NCBI GenBank assembly: GCA_031258035.1
Contig: JAIRNL010000034.1
Span: forward strand, 1 to 7,502
Reading direction: 5' to 3'
Length of the DNA stretch: 7,502 nucleotides
Source: Azoarcus sp.
GTDB taxonomy: Bacteria > Pseudomonadota > Gammaproteobacteria > Burkholderiales > Rhodocyclaceae
In this document: one piece after another, positions 1-5,556 of the stretch
Numbering within the stretch: the stretch's first letter is position 1
How the letters are laid out: every line of letters starts with the position of its first letter
Notes under the pieces: generated by a model
Database searches by the model: none
Seen by the model: only the letters and a program-made list of their open reading frames with translations
Told to the model about the DNA's origin: nothing
Program-made: the position numbers and the translations under genes

Positions 1-135
1 GGTTTATGGGTTTATGTGCTTCATTGTTTCCAGAAAAAATCGACGCATGGCATCTCGACCCCCAAACCGGACATGGACTTGATTCGGGAACGATTGAAAG
101 CAGCGGAAGCGCACGCCAAGGGAGAAACGAAATGA
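1..135 (+). CDS. RelE/HigB-type toxin, Gp49-like (DUF891) family, 3' end only
   Basis: Frame 1 is open from the window edge to a TGA at 133-135 and gives 44 C-terminal residues. It contains VYVLHCFQKKS, then STPKPDMDLIRERL, then a basic, alanine-rich tail. The pattern of an aromatic/aliphatic strand, 'H.F.KKS', 'TP..D...ARERL' and a charged helix is the C-terminal signature of phage-derived Gp49-like proteins (PF05973), which belong to the RelE/HigB superfamily of ribosome-dependent mRNA interferases. The N-terminal half is outside the window, so catalytic competence cannot be judged. The stop overlaps the start of the downstream antitoxin gene (ATGA), so the two are translationally coupled and the toxin comes first, as in higBA loci. 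The short length is the reason for caution. The family call is strong because the downstream partner is the expected one. Confidence 0.85.
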   Translation, partial: GLWVYVLHCFQKKSTHGISTPKPDMDLIRERLKAAEAHAKGETK

Positions 136-452
136 TCGAAATCGAAGAAAGTTCCGGCAATGTTTACGCCGATCTGGGCATGGCCGATGCTGGCGAAATG
201 ATTGTCAAGGCACAGCTTGCAACCAAGATCGGCGAGATTATCAAAGGCCGCAAATGGAGCCAGCAGCAAGCGGCTGATGTTCTTGGCATCCCCCAATCCA
301 AACTGTCGAAGATGCTGCGCGGCCAGTTTCGCGGCATCAGCGAAGCGAAGATGCTCGATTGCCTGGCCCGGCTTGGCCGTGACGTGCAAATCGTCGTCGG
401 CCCGGCTCGCCGTTCGGCTTCGGTGGGACATGTCGCCGTCGTGTTCGTCTGA
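132..452 (+). CDS. XRE-family antitoxin (HTH_37/HigA-like) of a type II TA module
   Basis: The product is a 106-aa DNA-binding antitoxin expected to neutralise the adjacent RelE/HigB-type toxin and to repress the operon. Residues about 24-88 form the helix-turn-helix domain: VKAQLATKIGEIIKGRKWSQ (first helices), QAADVLGIPQSKLSKMLRG (turn and recognition helix), then ISEAKMLDCLARLGRDVQIVV, the typical 'L...LGRDV.I.V' end of HTH_37 proteins. The roughly 20 acidic residues before it and the basic C-terminal tail also fit the family. Start choice: ATG at 132 sits 7 nt after a clear Shine-Dalgarno AAGGGAG (118-124) and overlaps the toxin stop. The longer reading from position 6 would run out of frame through the toxin gene and is rejected. 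The gene ends 55 bp before the convergent COG2509 gene. Confidence 0.9.
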   Translation: MIEIEESSGNVYADLGMADAGEMIVKAQLATKIGEIIKGRKWSQQQAADVLGIPQSKLSKMLRGQFRGISEAKMLDCLARLGRDVQIVVGPARRSASVGHVAVVFV

Positions 453-507
453 AGAATGGGACGAGCCATCGCCCGAGAACTTTGATACCACGGCGCTGCC
501 GGGCGAT

Positions 508-2139
508 TCAGATGGCGGCTGGTGACACGACTGCTCGTTCCACCCCGAGAGCCAGCGCCACCGCCTCGGCGGCGCGGATGCCGTCCACGCCGGCGGACAG
601 GATGCCGCCCGCGTAGCCAGCGCCTTCGCCGGCAGGATAGAGACCGCGCACATTCACGCTTTGCAGATCGTCGCCGCGCTTGATGCGCAAGGGGGAGGAG
701 GTGCGCGTTTCTACCCCGGTCAGCACGGCATCGGGCATGGCGAAGCCGGGAATTCGGCGCTCGAAGGCGGGGATCGCCTCGCGGATCGCGGCGATGGCGT
801 AGTCGGGGAGGGCGTCAGCCAGGTCGGTGTAGCGCACGCCGGGTTTGTACGAGGGTTCTACTTCGCCGGGCGCGCGCGAAGGGCGTCCAGCCAGGAAGTC
901 GCCGACGCGCTGCACGGGGGCGTCGTAGTTGCCGCCGCCCAGCGCGAAGGCGCGCGCTTCGAGGGCGCGTTGCAGGGCGATGCCAGCCAGCGGGCCGCCA
1001 GGGTAGTCGTCGGGCGTGATGCCGACGACGATGCCGGCGTTGGCGTTGCGCTCGGCCCGCGAGTATTGGCTCATGCCGTTCGTCACCACCCGGCCCGCCT
1101 CGGATGTGGCGGCAACGACGACGCCGCCCGGGCACATGCAGAAGCTGTAGACCGGGCGTCCGTTGCCGGCATGATGGACGAGCTTGTAGTCGGCCGCGCC
1201 CAGGAGCGGATGGCCGGCGTATTTGCCCAGGCGGGCGCGGTCGATGAGCGCCTGGGGATGTTCGATGCGCAACCCCACCGAAAACGGTTTGGCTTCCATG
1301 GACACGCCGCGCCGGTGCAGCATCTCGAACGTGTCGCGGGCGCTGTGGCCAAGGGCGAGGATGATGTGGTCGGCGCGGATTTCCGCGCCGTCGGCGAGGA
1401 TGACGCCGCGGGCGTGGCCGTCCTCGATCAGCAGGTCGTCGACCCGGGCGCGAAAACGGATTTCGCCGCCCAGGGATTCGATTTCGGCACGCATTTTTTC
1501 GACCATGCTCACCAGCCGGAAGGTGCCGATGTGCGGTTTGCCGAGATACAGGATTTCCTCGGGCGCGCCGGCGCGGACGAATTCGGTCAGCACTTTGCGG
1601 CCGTAGTGTTTCGGGTCTTTGATCTGGCTGTGGAGTTTGCCGTCGGAGAATGTCCCCGCGCCGCCTTCGCCGAATTGCACGTTGGATTCCGGGTCGAGTT
1701 CGTGGCCGCGCCACAGCCGCCAGGTGTCTTTGGCGCGCTCGCGTACCGCCTTGCCCCGTTCGAGCACGAGCGGACGAAAACCCATCTGAGCCAGGATCAG
1801 CGCGGCGAAGATGCCGCAAGGCCCGAAGCCGACCACCAGCGGTCGCGGCAGCGGATGCGCCGGGGCGCGGGCGACGAAACGGTAGCGCATGTCGGGCGTC
1901 GGGCCGATGTGGCGGTCGTTGGCGAGGCGGCGCAATGTTTCGTTTTCCGCGTCCGCGTCAGCCAGGTCGCAGTCGACGGTGTAGACGAAGTCCAACCCCT
2001 TGCGCGCATCGTGAGCGCGCCGGAAGACGGCGAAACCAGCCAGCTGCGTCGGGGCGATGCCCAGGCGTCGGGCGATGGCCGTGGGCAGGTCTTCGGGTGG
2101 GTGGTCGATGGGCAGCCGGAGTTCGGTGATGCGCAGCAT
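508..2139 (-). CDS. FAD-dependent dehydrogenase/oxidoreductase, COG2509 family
   Basis: A 543-aa cytosolic flavoprotein of the COG2509 'uncharacterised FAD-dependent dehydrogenase' family; substrate and physiological role are unknown. Residues 1-92 form the family's N-terminal domain, beginning MLRITELRLPIDH. The FAD-binding Rossmann motif is GFGPCGIFAAL at about 104-114 with the acidic LERG about 20 residues later. The family hallmark FGEGGAGTFSDGKL is at 156-169 and is followed by a glycine-rich FAD/substrate domain containing SFCMCPGGVVV. The second FAD-contact segment, GLYPAGEGAGYAGGILSAGVDGIRAAEA, is at about 499-526. Length and motif order match the family, so it looks intact. ATG at 2139 is chosen because MLRI is the canonical start and the upstream in-frame sequence is not protein-like for this family. 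No clear Shine-Dalgarno precedes it. The gene is divergent from rlmJ with a 120-bp gap. Confidence 0.93.
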   Translation of the reverse strand: MLRITELRLPIDHPPEDLPTAIARRLGIAPTQLAGFAVFRRAHDARKGLDFVYTVDCDLADADAENETLRRLANDRHIGPTPDMRYRFVARAPAHPLPRPLVVGFGPCGIFAALILAQMGFRPLVLERGKAVRERAKDTWRLWRGHELDPESNVQFGEGGAGTFSDGKLHSQIKDPKHYGRKVLTEFVRAGAPEEILYLGKPHIGTFRLVSMVEKMRAEIESLGGEIRFRARVDDLLIEDGHARGVILADGAEIRADHIILALGHSARDTFEMLHRRGVSMEAKPFSVGLRIEHPQALIDRARLGKYAGHPLLGAADYKLVHHAGNGRPVYSFCMCPGGVVVAATSEAGRVVTNGMSQYSRAERNANAGIVVGITPDDYPGGPLAGIALQRALEARAFALGGGNYDAPVQRVGDFLAGRPSRAPGEVEPSYKPGVRYTDLADALPDYAIAAIREAIPAFERRIPGFAMPDAVLTGVETRTSSPLRIKRGDDLQSVNVRGLYPAGEGAGYAGGILSAGVDGIRAAEAVALALGVERAVVSPAAI

Positions 2140-2259
2140 GGGCGGGGAAACGTGGTTTGGCGGTTTGCGAAGGCCGTAGTTTATGGGGTTCGTTCCCAAA
2201 AGCCGAATCCCCTGTCGCACGGGTGGTAGCATTTGTCGCTTTGTCGCGTCCCCGTCGCC
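2140..2259. promoter_or_regulatory. Divergent intergenic region between the COG2509 gene and rlmJ
   Basis: This 120-bp gap must carry the promoters of both flanking genes. I found no convincing sigma-70 -35/-10 pair on either strand. The best visible structure is an imperfect inverted repeat, GGGGTTCG (2185-2192) facing CGAATCCCC (2204-2212), eight pairs with one bulged T. The sequence TTTGTCGC also occurs twice in tandem, at about 2232-2247. Neither start codon has a good Shine-Dalgarno. Promoter function is inferred from gene orientation alone. Confidence 0.45.
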
Positions 2260-3105
2260 ATGCTCAGTTACCGCCACGCCTTCCATGCCGGCAATCATGC
2301 CGATGTTCTCAAGCATTTCGTGCTTGCCGAGTTGTTGGCTTATTACAGCCGGAAAGACAAGCCGTGGGCGTATATCGACACCCACGCCGGCGCGGGTTGT
2401 TATGCGCTGGAAGGGGTTGTCGCGGGCAAGACGGCGGAATTCGCGGACGGCATCGGGCGGTTGTGGACGCGCGACGATCCGCCCGAGGTGATGGCGACTT
2501 ACATGGACGCGGTGCGCCAGTTCAACCCCGGCGGGCGGTTGTTGTTTTATCCGGGGTCGCCGGCGCTGGCGATGACTTTCGCGCGGGCGCGCGACAGCCT
2601 GCATCTGTTCGAGCTGCATCCGACCGATTTGCAGGCGCTGCGGCAAACGTTCGCCGATCAGTCCGCCCGCGTCCACGTACACGGCGGCGACGGCCTCGCC
2701 GGCCTCGGTGGCTTGCTGCCGCCGCCGGCGCGGCGGGCCGTGACGCTGATCGATCCGTCCTACGAAGTCAAAAGCGATTACCGGCGCGTGCTCGATACGC
2801 TTGCCTCGGCGCTGCGCCGGTTCGCCGGCGGTTGCTATGCGCTCTGGTATCCGCTGTTGGCGCGTCCCGAATCCCGCCGGTTGCCGGAGCGGCTGGCGGC
2901 GCTCGGGGCGGGAAGCTGGTTGAGCCTGCGCTTCCGGGTGCGCCGCGCGCCCAGGGAAGGATTCGGTATGTTCGGCAGCGGTCTCTATATCGTCAATCCG
3001 CCCTGGATGTTGCCCGAACGCCTGCGGGCGGCGCTGCCGTGGCTGGTCGGGGCGCTCGGCGTCGATGATGGCGCCGGCTTCGAGCTGGATCACCGCATTG
3101 AGTGA
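2260..3105 (+). CDS. rlmJ: 23S rRNA (adenine(2030)-N6)-methyltransferase RlmJ
   Basis: RlmJ uses S-adenosylmethionine to methylate N6 of A2030 in 23S rRNA (E. coli numbering); it was earlier called YhiR/ComJ. The 281-aa product begins MLSYRHAFHAGNHADVLKH, almost identical to the E. coli start, and the length matches E. coli RlmJ (280 aa). Motif I for SAM binding is DTHAGAG at 40-46. The YPGSP segment is at about 97-101 and ELHP at about 118-121. The catalytic motif IV is DPSYE at 165-169, where E. coli has DPPYE. FAGGCYALWYP and INPPW near the C-terminus also match. ATG at 2260 is preferred to the upstream ATT-proximal candidate at 2233 because it restores the conserved N-terminus exactly. 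There is no good Shine-Dalgarno. The 3' end overlaps the convergent ClC gene by 16 bp. Confidence 0.97.
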   Translation: MLSYRHAFHAGNHADVLKHFVLAELLAYYSRKDKPWAYIDTHAGAGCYALEGVVAGKTAEFADGIGRLWTRDDPPEVMATYMDAVRQFNPGGRLLFYPGSPALAMTFARARDSLHLFELHPTDLQALRQTFADQSARVHVHGGDGLAGLGGLLPPPARRAVTLIDPSYEVKSDYRRVLDTLASALRRFAGGCYALWYPLLARPESRRLPERLAALGAGSWLSLRFRVRRAPREGFGMFGSGLYIVNPPWMLPERLRAALPWLVGALGVDDGAGFELDHRIE

Positions 3106-4529
3106 TCGTCGGGCGCGGCGATGCTCTGCGCGCGCCGCTTGAGTTCGGCGCGGTAGAGCGCCGGCATGGCCAGGGCGTGGTAGAGCGGCGTGCGGCAGAC
3201 CGAGCGCGAAATGCCGTAGGCGACCGCGGCGGTGGCCATGAGCGGCAGCAACATCTGGTGGTTGTCGGTCATCTCCATGACGATGACGAAGGCGGTGATT
3301 GGCGACTGCGTCATCGCGGCAAGGAAACCCACCATGCCGAGGACGAGGAGGGCCGCGTGGTCTTCGGGCGGCATCTCCGGCAGCAGCGCCGGGATGATGG
3401 CGCCCAGGCCGGCGCCGACGGCGAGCGCCGGGGCGAACATGCCGCCGGGGATGCGCGCGGCGAAAGCGAGCCAGATCGCCGCCATCTTGATGAACATGAA
3501 ATAAAGCGGCAGGCGGGCGTCGCCTTCGAGCGCGGCGCGGGTTTCGTCGTAGCCGGTGCCGTAGATGAGACCGCCGCTGGCCAGTCCCAGCAGGGCGGTG
3601 CCGAGTCCGCAGGCGGCGGCGAAAGCGACCGGACGCCGCTGGGCGAATTTGCCGACGGCGCCGGGCAGGCCGCGCGCGGAAGCGATCAGGAGACGGGCGA
3701 AGCCGCCGCCGAGGAATCCGCCCAGGATGCCGGCAGCCAGCACCGACCATGCGCCGCCGGGCCAGCCGAGTCCGATGCCTGCCGCGGTGCGGCCGAAATA
3801 GGTGTAGTTCCCGAGCATCGCCAGCGACATCAGGCCGGCGAAGATGACCGCGATCAGGGTCGTGCTGTTGGCGCGGAAAGCGCGGTAGCGGCACATTTCC
3901 TCGATGGCGAACATGATGCCGCCGAGCGGGGTGTTGAACGCGGCGGCGATGCCGGCGCCGGCGCCGGCGGCGATCAGGTCGCGGCTCGATGCGATACGGC
4001 CGAGGCTGCGCCGGCCGACGAGCATGTGCATGGCGGAAGCGCCCACTTGCACCGACGGGCCTTCGCGCCCGATGGATGCGCCGACGAAAAGGCCGCCGAG
4101 GGTCAGGAAAACCTTGGCAATGGCAAGGCGCAGGGACAGGAACTGCTTTCGCACGGCGGCTTCTTCGGTGAGCGAGGCGGCGATGGCCTGTGGAATGCCG
4201 CTGCCTTCCGTTCCGGGAAAAAAGCGCAACGTCAGCCAGGACAACGCGGCAAAGCCGGCGGGGGCGATGAAGAGCGCGATCCAGGGCGCGGCGGCGACCA
4301 GGTCGTGATGGATGGCGATGGCGCGATCGGCGCCGATGGCGAACAGGATCGAGATGCCGCCCGCGAGCAGGGCCGCGCCCACCAGCAGCAGGCGTTTGCG
4401 CCAACTGCGCGGCGACAGCCAAGGTAACATGTGGCGCGGGCCGCCGCGGCGGGCGCGAAACAGGGAACGCAGGCGAGAATACCCTGGGCGGCGCGGAACG
4501 GCAGGAATATCGGGGGGAGGAGATGACAT
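3090..4529 (-). CDS. ClC-family chloride channel / H+/Cl- exchanger
   Basis: A 479-aa polytopic inner-membrane protein of the ClC family, close in length to E. coli ClcA (473 aa). All signature elements are present: GSGIP at 109-113 (chloride-coordinating serine), GREGP at 154-158 with gating glutamate E156, FNTPLGGIMFAIEEM at 198-212 with the glutamate equivalent to the internal proton-transfer residue of ClcA (E211), GGMFAP at 362-367, and a tyrosine matching the central ClcA tyrosine (Y450, in RTPLY). The gating and internal glutamates together suggest a coupled H+/Cl- exchanger rather than a pure channel. There is no C-terminal CBS domain. Start uncertainty: ATG at 4529 gives a hydrophilic 33-residue leader, while ATG at 4430 (MLPWLSPRSW) gives a shorter protein; neither has a clear Shine-Dalgarno. 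The gene is divergent from the ODP gene and convergent with rlmJ. Confidence 0.93.
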   Translation of the reverse strand: MSSPPPDIPAVPRRPGYSRLRSLFRARRGGPRHMLPWLSPRSWRKRLLLVGAALLAGGISILFAIGADRAIAIHHDLVAAAPWIALFIAPAGFAALSWLTLRFFPGTEGSGIPQAIAASLTEEAAVRKQFLSLRLAIAKVFLTLGGLFVGASIGREGPSVQVGASAMHMLVGRRSLGRIASSRDLIAAGAGAGIAAAFNTPLGGIMFAIEEMCRYRAFRANSTTLIAVIFAGLMSLAMLGNYTYFGRTAAGIGLGWPGGAWSVLAAGILGGFLGGGFARLLIASARGLPGAVGKFAQRRPVAFAAACGLGTALLGLASGGLIYGTGYDETRAALEGDARLPLYFMFIKMAAIWLAFAARIPGGMFAPALAVGAGLGAIIPALLPEMPPEDHAALLVLGMVGFLAAMTQSPITAFVIVMEMTDNHQMLLPLMATAAVAYGISRSVCRTPLYHALAMPALYRAELKRRAQSIAAPDDHSMR

Positions 4530-4542
4530 GGGCGCGGAGCCG

Positions 4543-4570
4543 ATAGTGGGGAATTTGTGAAAAAAGTCAA
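4543..4570 (-). promoter_or_regulatory. Candidate promoter for the ClC gene
   Basis: On the minus strand TTGACT (4570-4565, five of six matches to the -35 consensus) is followed after 16 bp by CACTAT (4548-4543), a weak -10. Transcription would begin near 4536, only about 7 nt before the ATG at 4529. If this promoter is real, that start would be nearly leaderless, and the internal ATG at 4430 would gain a leader of about 105 nt. The assignment rests on the good -35 alone. Confidence 0.35.
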
Positions 4571-4571
4571 G
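4556..4571. promoter_or_regulatory. CRP-like half-conserved binding site
   Basis: The sequence TGTGA-N6-TCAAG has the spacing of a CRP site (TGTGA-N6-TCACA) and matches 8 of its 10 defined positions; flanking ATT and TTT also agree with the extended motif. It overlaps the proposed ClC -35 and lies about 26 bp upstream of the proposed ODP -35, so one regulator could act on both genes. It does not fit FNR spacing (TTGAT-N4-ATCAA). This is a pattern match only. Confidence 0.3.
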
Positions 4572-4575
4572 TTTT

Positions 4576-4594
4576 ATGAATTTAGAAAATTCAT
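4576..4594. promoter_or_regulatory. Perfect 8-bp inverted repeat upstream of the ODP promoter
   Basis: ATGAATTT (4576-4583) and AAATTCAT (4587-4594) form a perfect dyad around a 3-bp AGA spacer, 19 bp in all. It sits directly upstream of the candidate ODP -35, where an activator or repressor would bind. It is AT-rich in a GC-rich genome, so it stands out, but no known regulator was recognised from its sequence. Confidence 0.4.
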
Positions 4595-4596
4595 GG

Positions 4597-4626
4597 GTGA
4601 CGAGCGGATCGCTTCTGCGGTAAAGT
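4597..4626 (+). promoter_or_regulatory. Candidate sigma-70 promoter for the ODP gene
   Basis: GTGACG (4597-4602, four of six matches to TTGACA) is separated by 18 bp from TAAAGT (4621-4626, four of six matches to TATAAT). Transcription would begin near 4633 and give a leader of about 48 nt that starts just before the hairpin at 4640-4655. The strength is moderate at best; position and direction fit the gene. Confidence 0.4.
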
Positions 4627-4639
4627 GCGTGCTTGCAGC

Positions 4640-4663
4640 GTCCGTTGTTGCGGACATTTTTTT
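4640..4663 (+). terminator. Hairpin plus T tract in the ODP 5' leader (attenuator-like)
   Basis: GTCCG (4640-4644) pairs perfectly with CGGAC (4651-4655) across a TTGTTG loop. One A follows and then seven consecutive T (4657-4663). This is the layout of an intrinsic terminator, though the 5-bp stem is short. No gene is transcribed into it from upstream, since the neighbour is divergent, so it would lie in the ODP mRNA leader. The purine-rich AGGGA (4664-4668), the likely ribosome binding site, follows the T tract at once, about 12 nt before the ATG. Confidence 0.35.
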
Positions 4664-4680
4664 AGGGACACCCGAATACC

Positions 4681-5451
4681 ATGGCGGTAGAGCTTTTCAA
4701 TGATGGCAGACACGTTTGCCTGGCGTTCTATGACCTCGTCGACGAAGCCGCGGATCATGCGGTGCAATGCAATCAGTTCCTGGTTGTTGACGGCGAGCAT
4801 GGCGCCCTGCTTGAACCGGGCGGCAACATGACCTACAACGGGCTGCTGATGAGCATGGCGCGCTATTTTTATTCGCGCGACCTCGACTACATCTTTGCCT
4901 CCCACCAAGACCCCGACATCATCGCCTCGGCCAACAAATGGATGGTGACGACCAATTGTCGGGTGTTGATCTCCAAGCTCTGGACGCGCTTTCTGCCGCA
5001 TTTCACCACTGGGCGCAATTATTCCGACCGGATCATCGGCATTCCCGATGAAGGCATGGCGGTGCCGCTGGGTAGTTGCAAGCTCAAGGCCATTCCGGCC
5101 CATTTCCTGCATTCGGAAGGCAATTTCCAGATCTACGATCCGATCTCCAAGATCCTGTTCTCGGGTGACCTGGGCGTCTCGCTGCTCGATCTTGCCGATG
5201 CCAGCAAGCCGGTGACGGACTTCGACGCGCACATCGACTTCATGGCCGGCTTCCACCGTCGTTACATGATTTCCAACAAGATCTGTCGCTACTGGGCGCA
5301 GATGGCGCGTCAGCTCGACATCCAGCAGATCGTCCCGCAGCACGGGGCGCGTTTCGTGGGCAAGGCCATGGTCAATCGCTTCATCGACTGGGTCGAAAAT
5401 CTCCAGTGCGGCGTCGACCTCATGACGCAGGATCACTATCGCGCTCCCTGA
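4681..5451 (+). CDS. Oxygen-binding di-iron protein (ODP)-type MBL-fold protein
   Basis: A 256-aa soluble protein with a metallo-beta-lactamase fold of the flavodiiron type but with no flavodoxin or rubredoxin domain. It keeps a full set of likely di-iron ligands: H75-x-D77-x-D79 in FASHQDPDI, H144 in HFLHSEGNF, D163 in LFSGDLG and H221 in VPQHG. These align with the six ligands of flavodiiron proteins, which have HxExD in the first motif where this protein has HxDxD. Without its own FMN it is unlikely to be a complete O2/NO reductase. The better fit is the stand-alone ODP group; a Treponema member of that group is known as a di-iron oxygen sensor tied to chemotaxis. Sensing here is inferred. 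ATG at 4681 follows AGGGA by 12 nt. The gene is monocistronic, followed by a terminator, and converges on a degenerate EAL-HDOD gene. Confidence 0.85.
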   Translation: MAVELFNDGRHVCLAFYDLVDEAADHAVQCNQFLVVDGEHGALLEPGGNMTYNGLLMSMARYFYSRDLDYIFASHQDPDIIASANKWMVTTNCRVLISKLWTRFLPHFTTGRNYSDRIIGIPDEGMAVPLGSCKLKAIPAHFLHSEGNFQIYDPISKILFSGDLGVSLLDLADASKPVTDFDAHIDFMAGFHRRYMISNKICRYWAQMARQLDIQQIVPQHGARFVGKAMVNRFIDWVENLQCGVDLMTQDHYRAP

Positions 5452-5486
5452 GTGGCGCCCCCTGAGTTGCGCCCCTGAGCCTCGCC
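5446..5486 (+). repeat. Three near-tandem CCCTGAG-type repeats at the ODP stop codon
   Basis: Units starting at 5446 (CCCTGAGTGGCGCC), 5460 (CCCTGAGTTGCGC) and 5473 (CCCTGAGCCTCGCC) repeat with periods of 14 and 13 bp. The ODP stop codon TGA (5449-5451) lies in the first unit, and each unit repeats that TGA. It looks like a small slippage-type expansion just after the gene, with no evident function. Confidence 0.6.
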
Positions 5487-5494
5487 CGTCCCCG

Positions 5495-5527
5495 AAGCCC
5501 GACGCCAGTATTTTCGTCGGGCTTTTT
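5495..5527 (+). terminator. Intrinsic terminator of the ODP gene
   Basis: AAGCCCGACG (5495-5504) pairs perfectly with CGTCGGGCTT (5515-5524) to form a 10-bp stem with a 10-nt loop. The T run extends to 5527 (five T in all). It lies 43 bp after the ODP stop in the convergent gap before the EAL-HDOD stop at 5557. The minus strand lacks a comparable T run after the stem, so it acts mainly on plus-strand transcripts. Confidence 0.85.
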
Positions 5528-5556
5528 GTCGTCTCGGAACCTTGGGCGCGATTGCC

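Noticed and set aside
6..452. A longer antitoxin starting at position 6
   Set aside because: The extra 42 residues are an out-of-frame reading of the toxin gene; the start at 132 has a good Shine-Dalgarno and the ATGA overlap.
468..507. Inverted repeat ATCGCCCG / CGGGCGAT with a 24-nt loop between the antitoxin and COG2509 genes
   Set aside because: The loop is long, no T run follows on either strand and it abuts the COG2509 stop codon, so a terminator cannot be supported.
661..2229. A 522-codon plus-strand open frame
   Set aside because: It is antisense to the COG2509 gene, its composition is rich in G, A, R, V and D, and no domain is recognisable.
2233..2259. A nine-codon longer start for rlmJ
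   Set aside because: The added residues MSLCRVPVA have no counterpart in RlmJ proteins, while the ATG at 2260 reproduces the conserved N-terminus.
508..4422. A 1304-codon open frame on the minus strand, which would fuse the COG2509 protein to a long N-terminal extension
   Set aside because: Only the part from 2139 down to 508 is protein-like. The rest is antisense to rlmJ and out of frame with the ClC gene, and it is an arginine/proline-rich shadow caused by high GC at third positions.
3102..4427. A 441-codon plus-strand open frame
   Set aside because: It is antisense to the ClC gene, its product is a low-complexity, highly charged G/A/E/D/R-rich chain, and the opposite strand encodes all ClC signatures.
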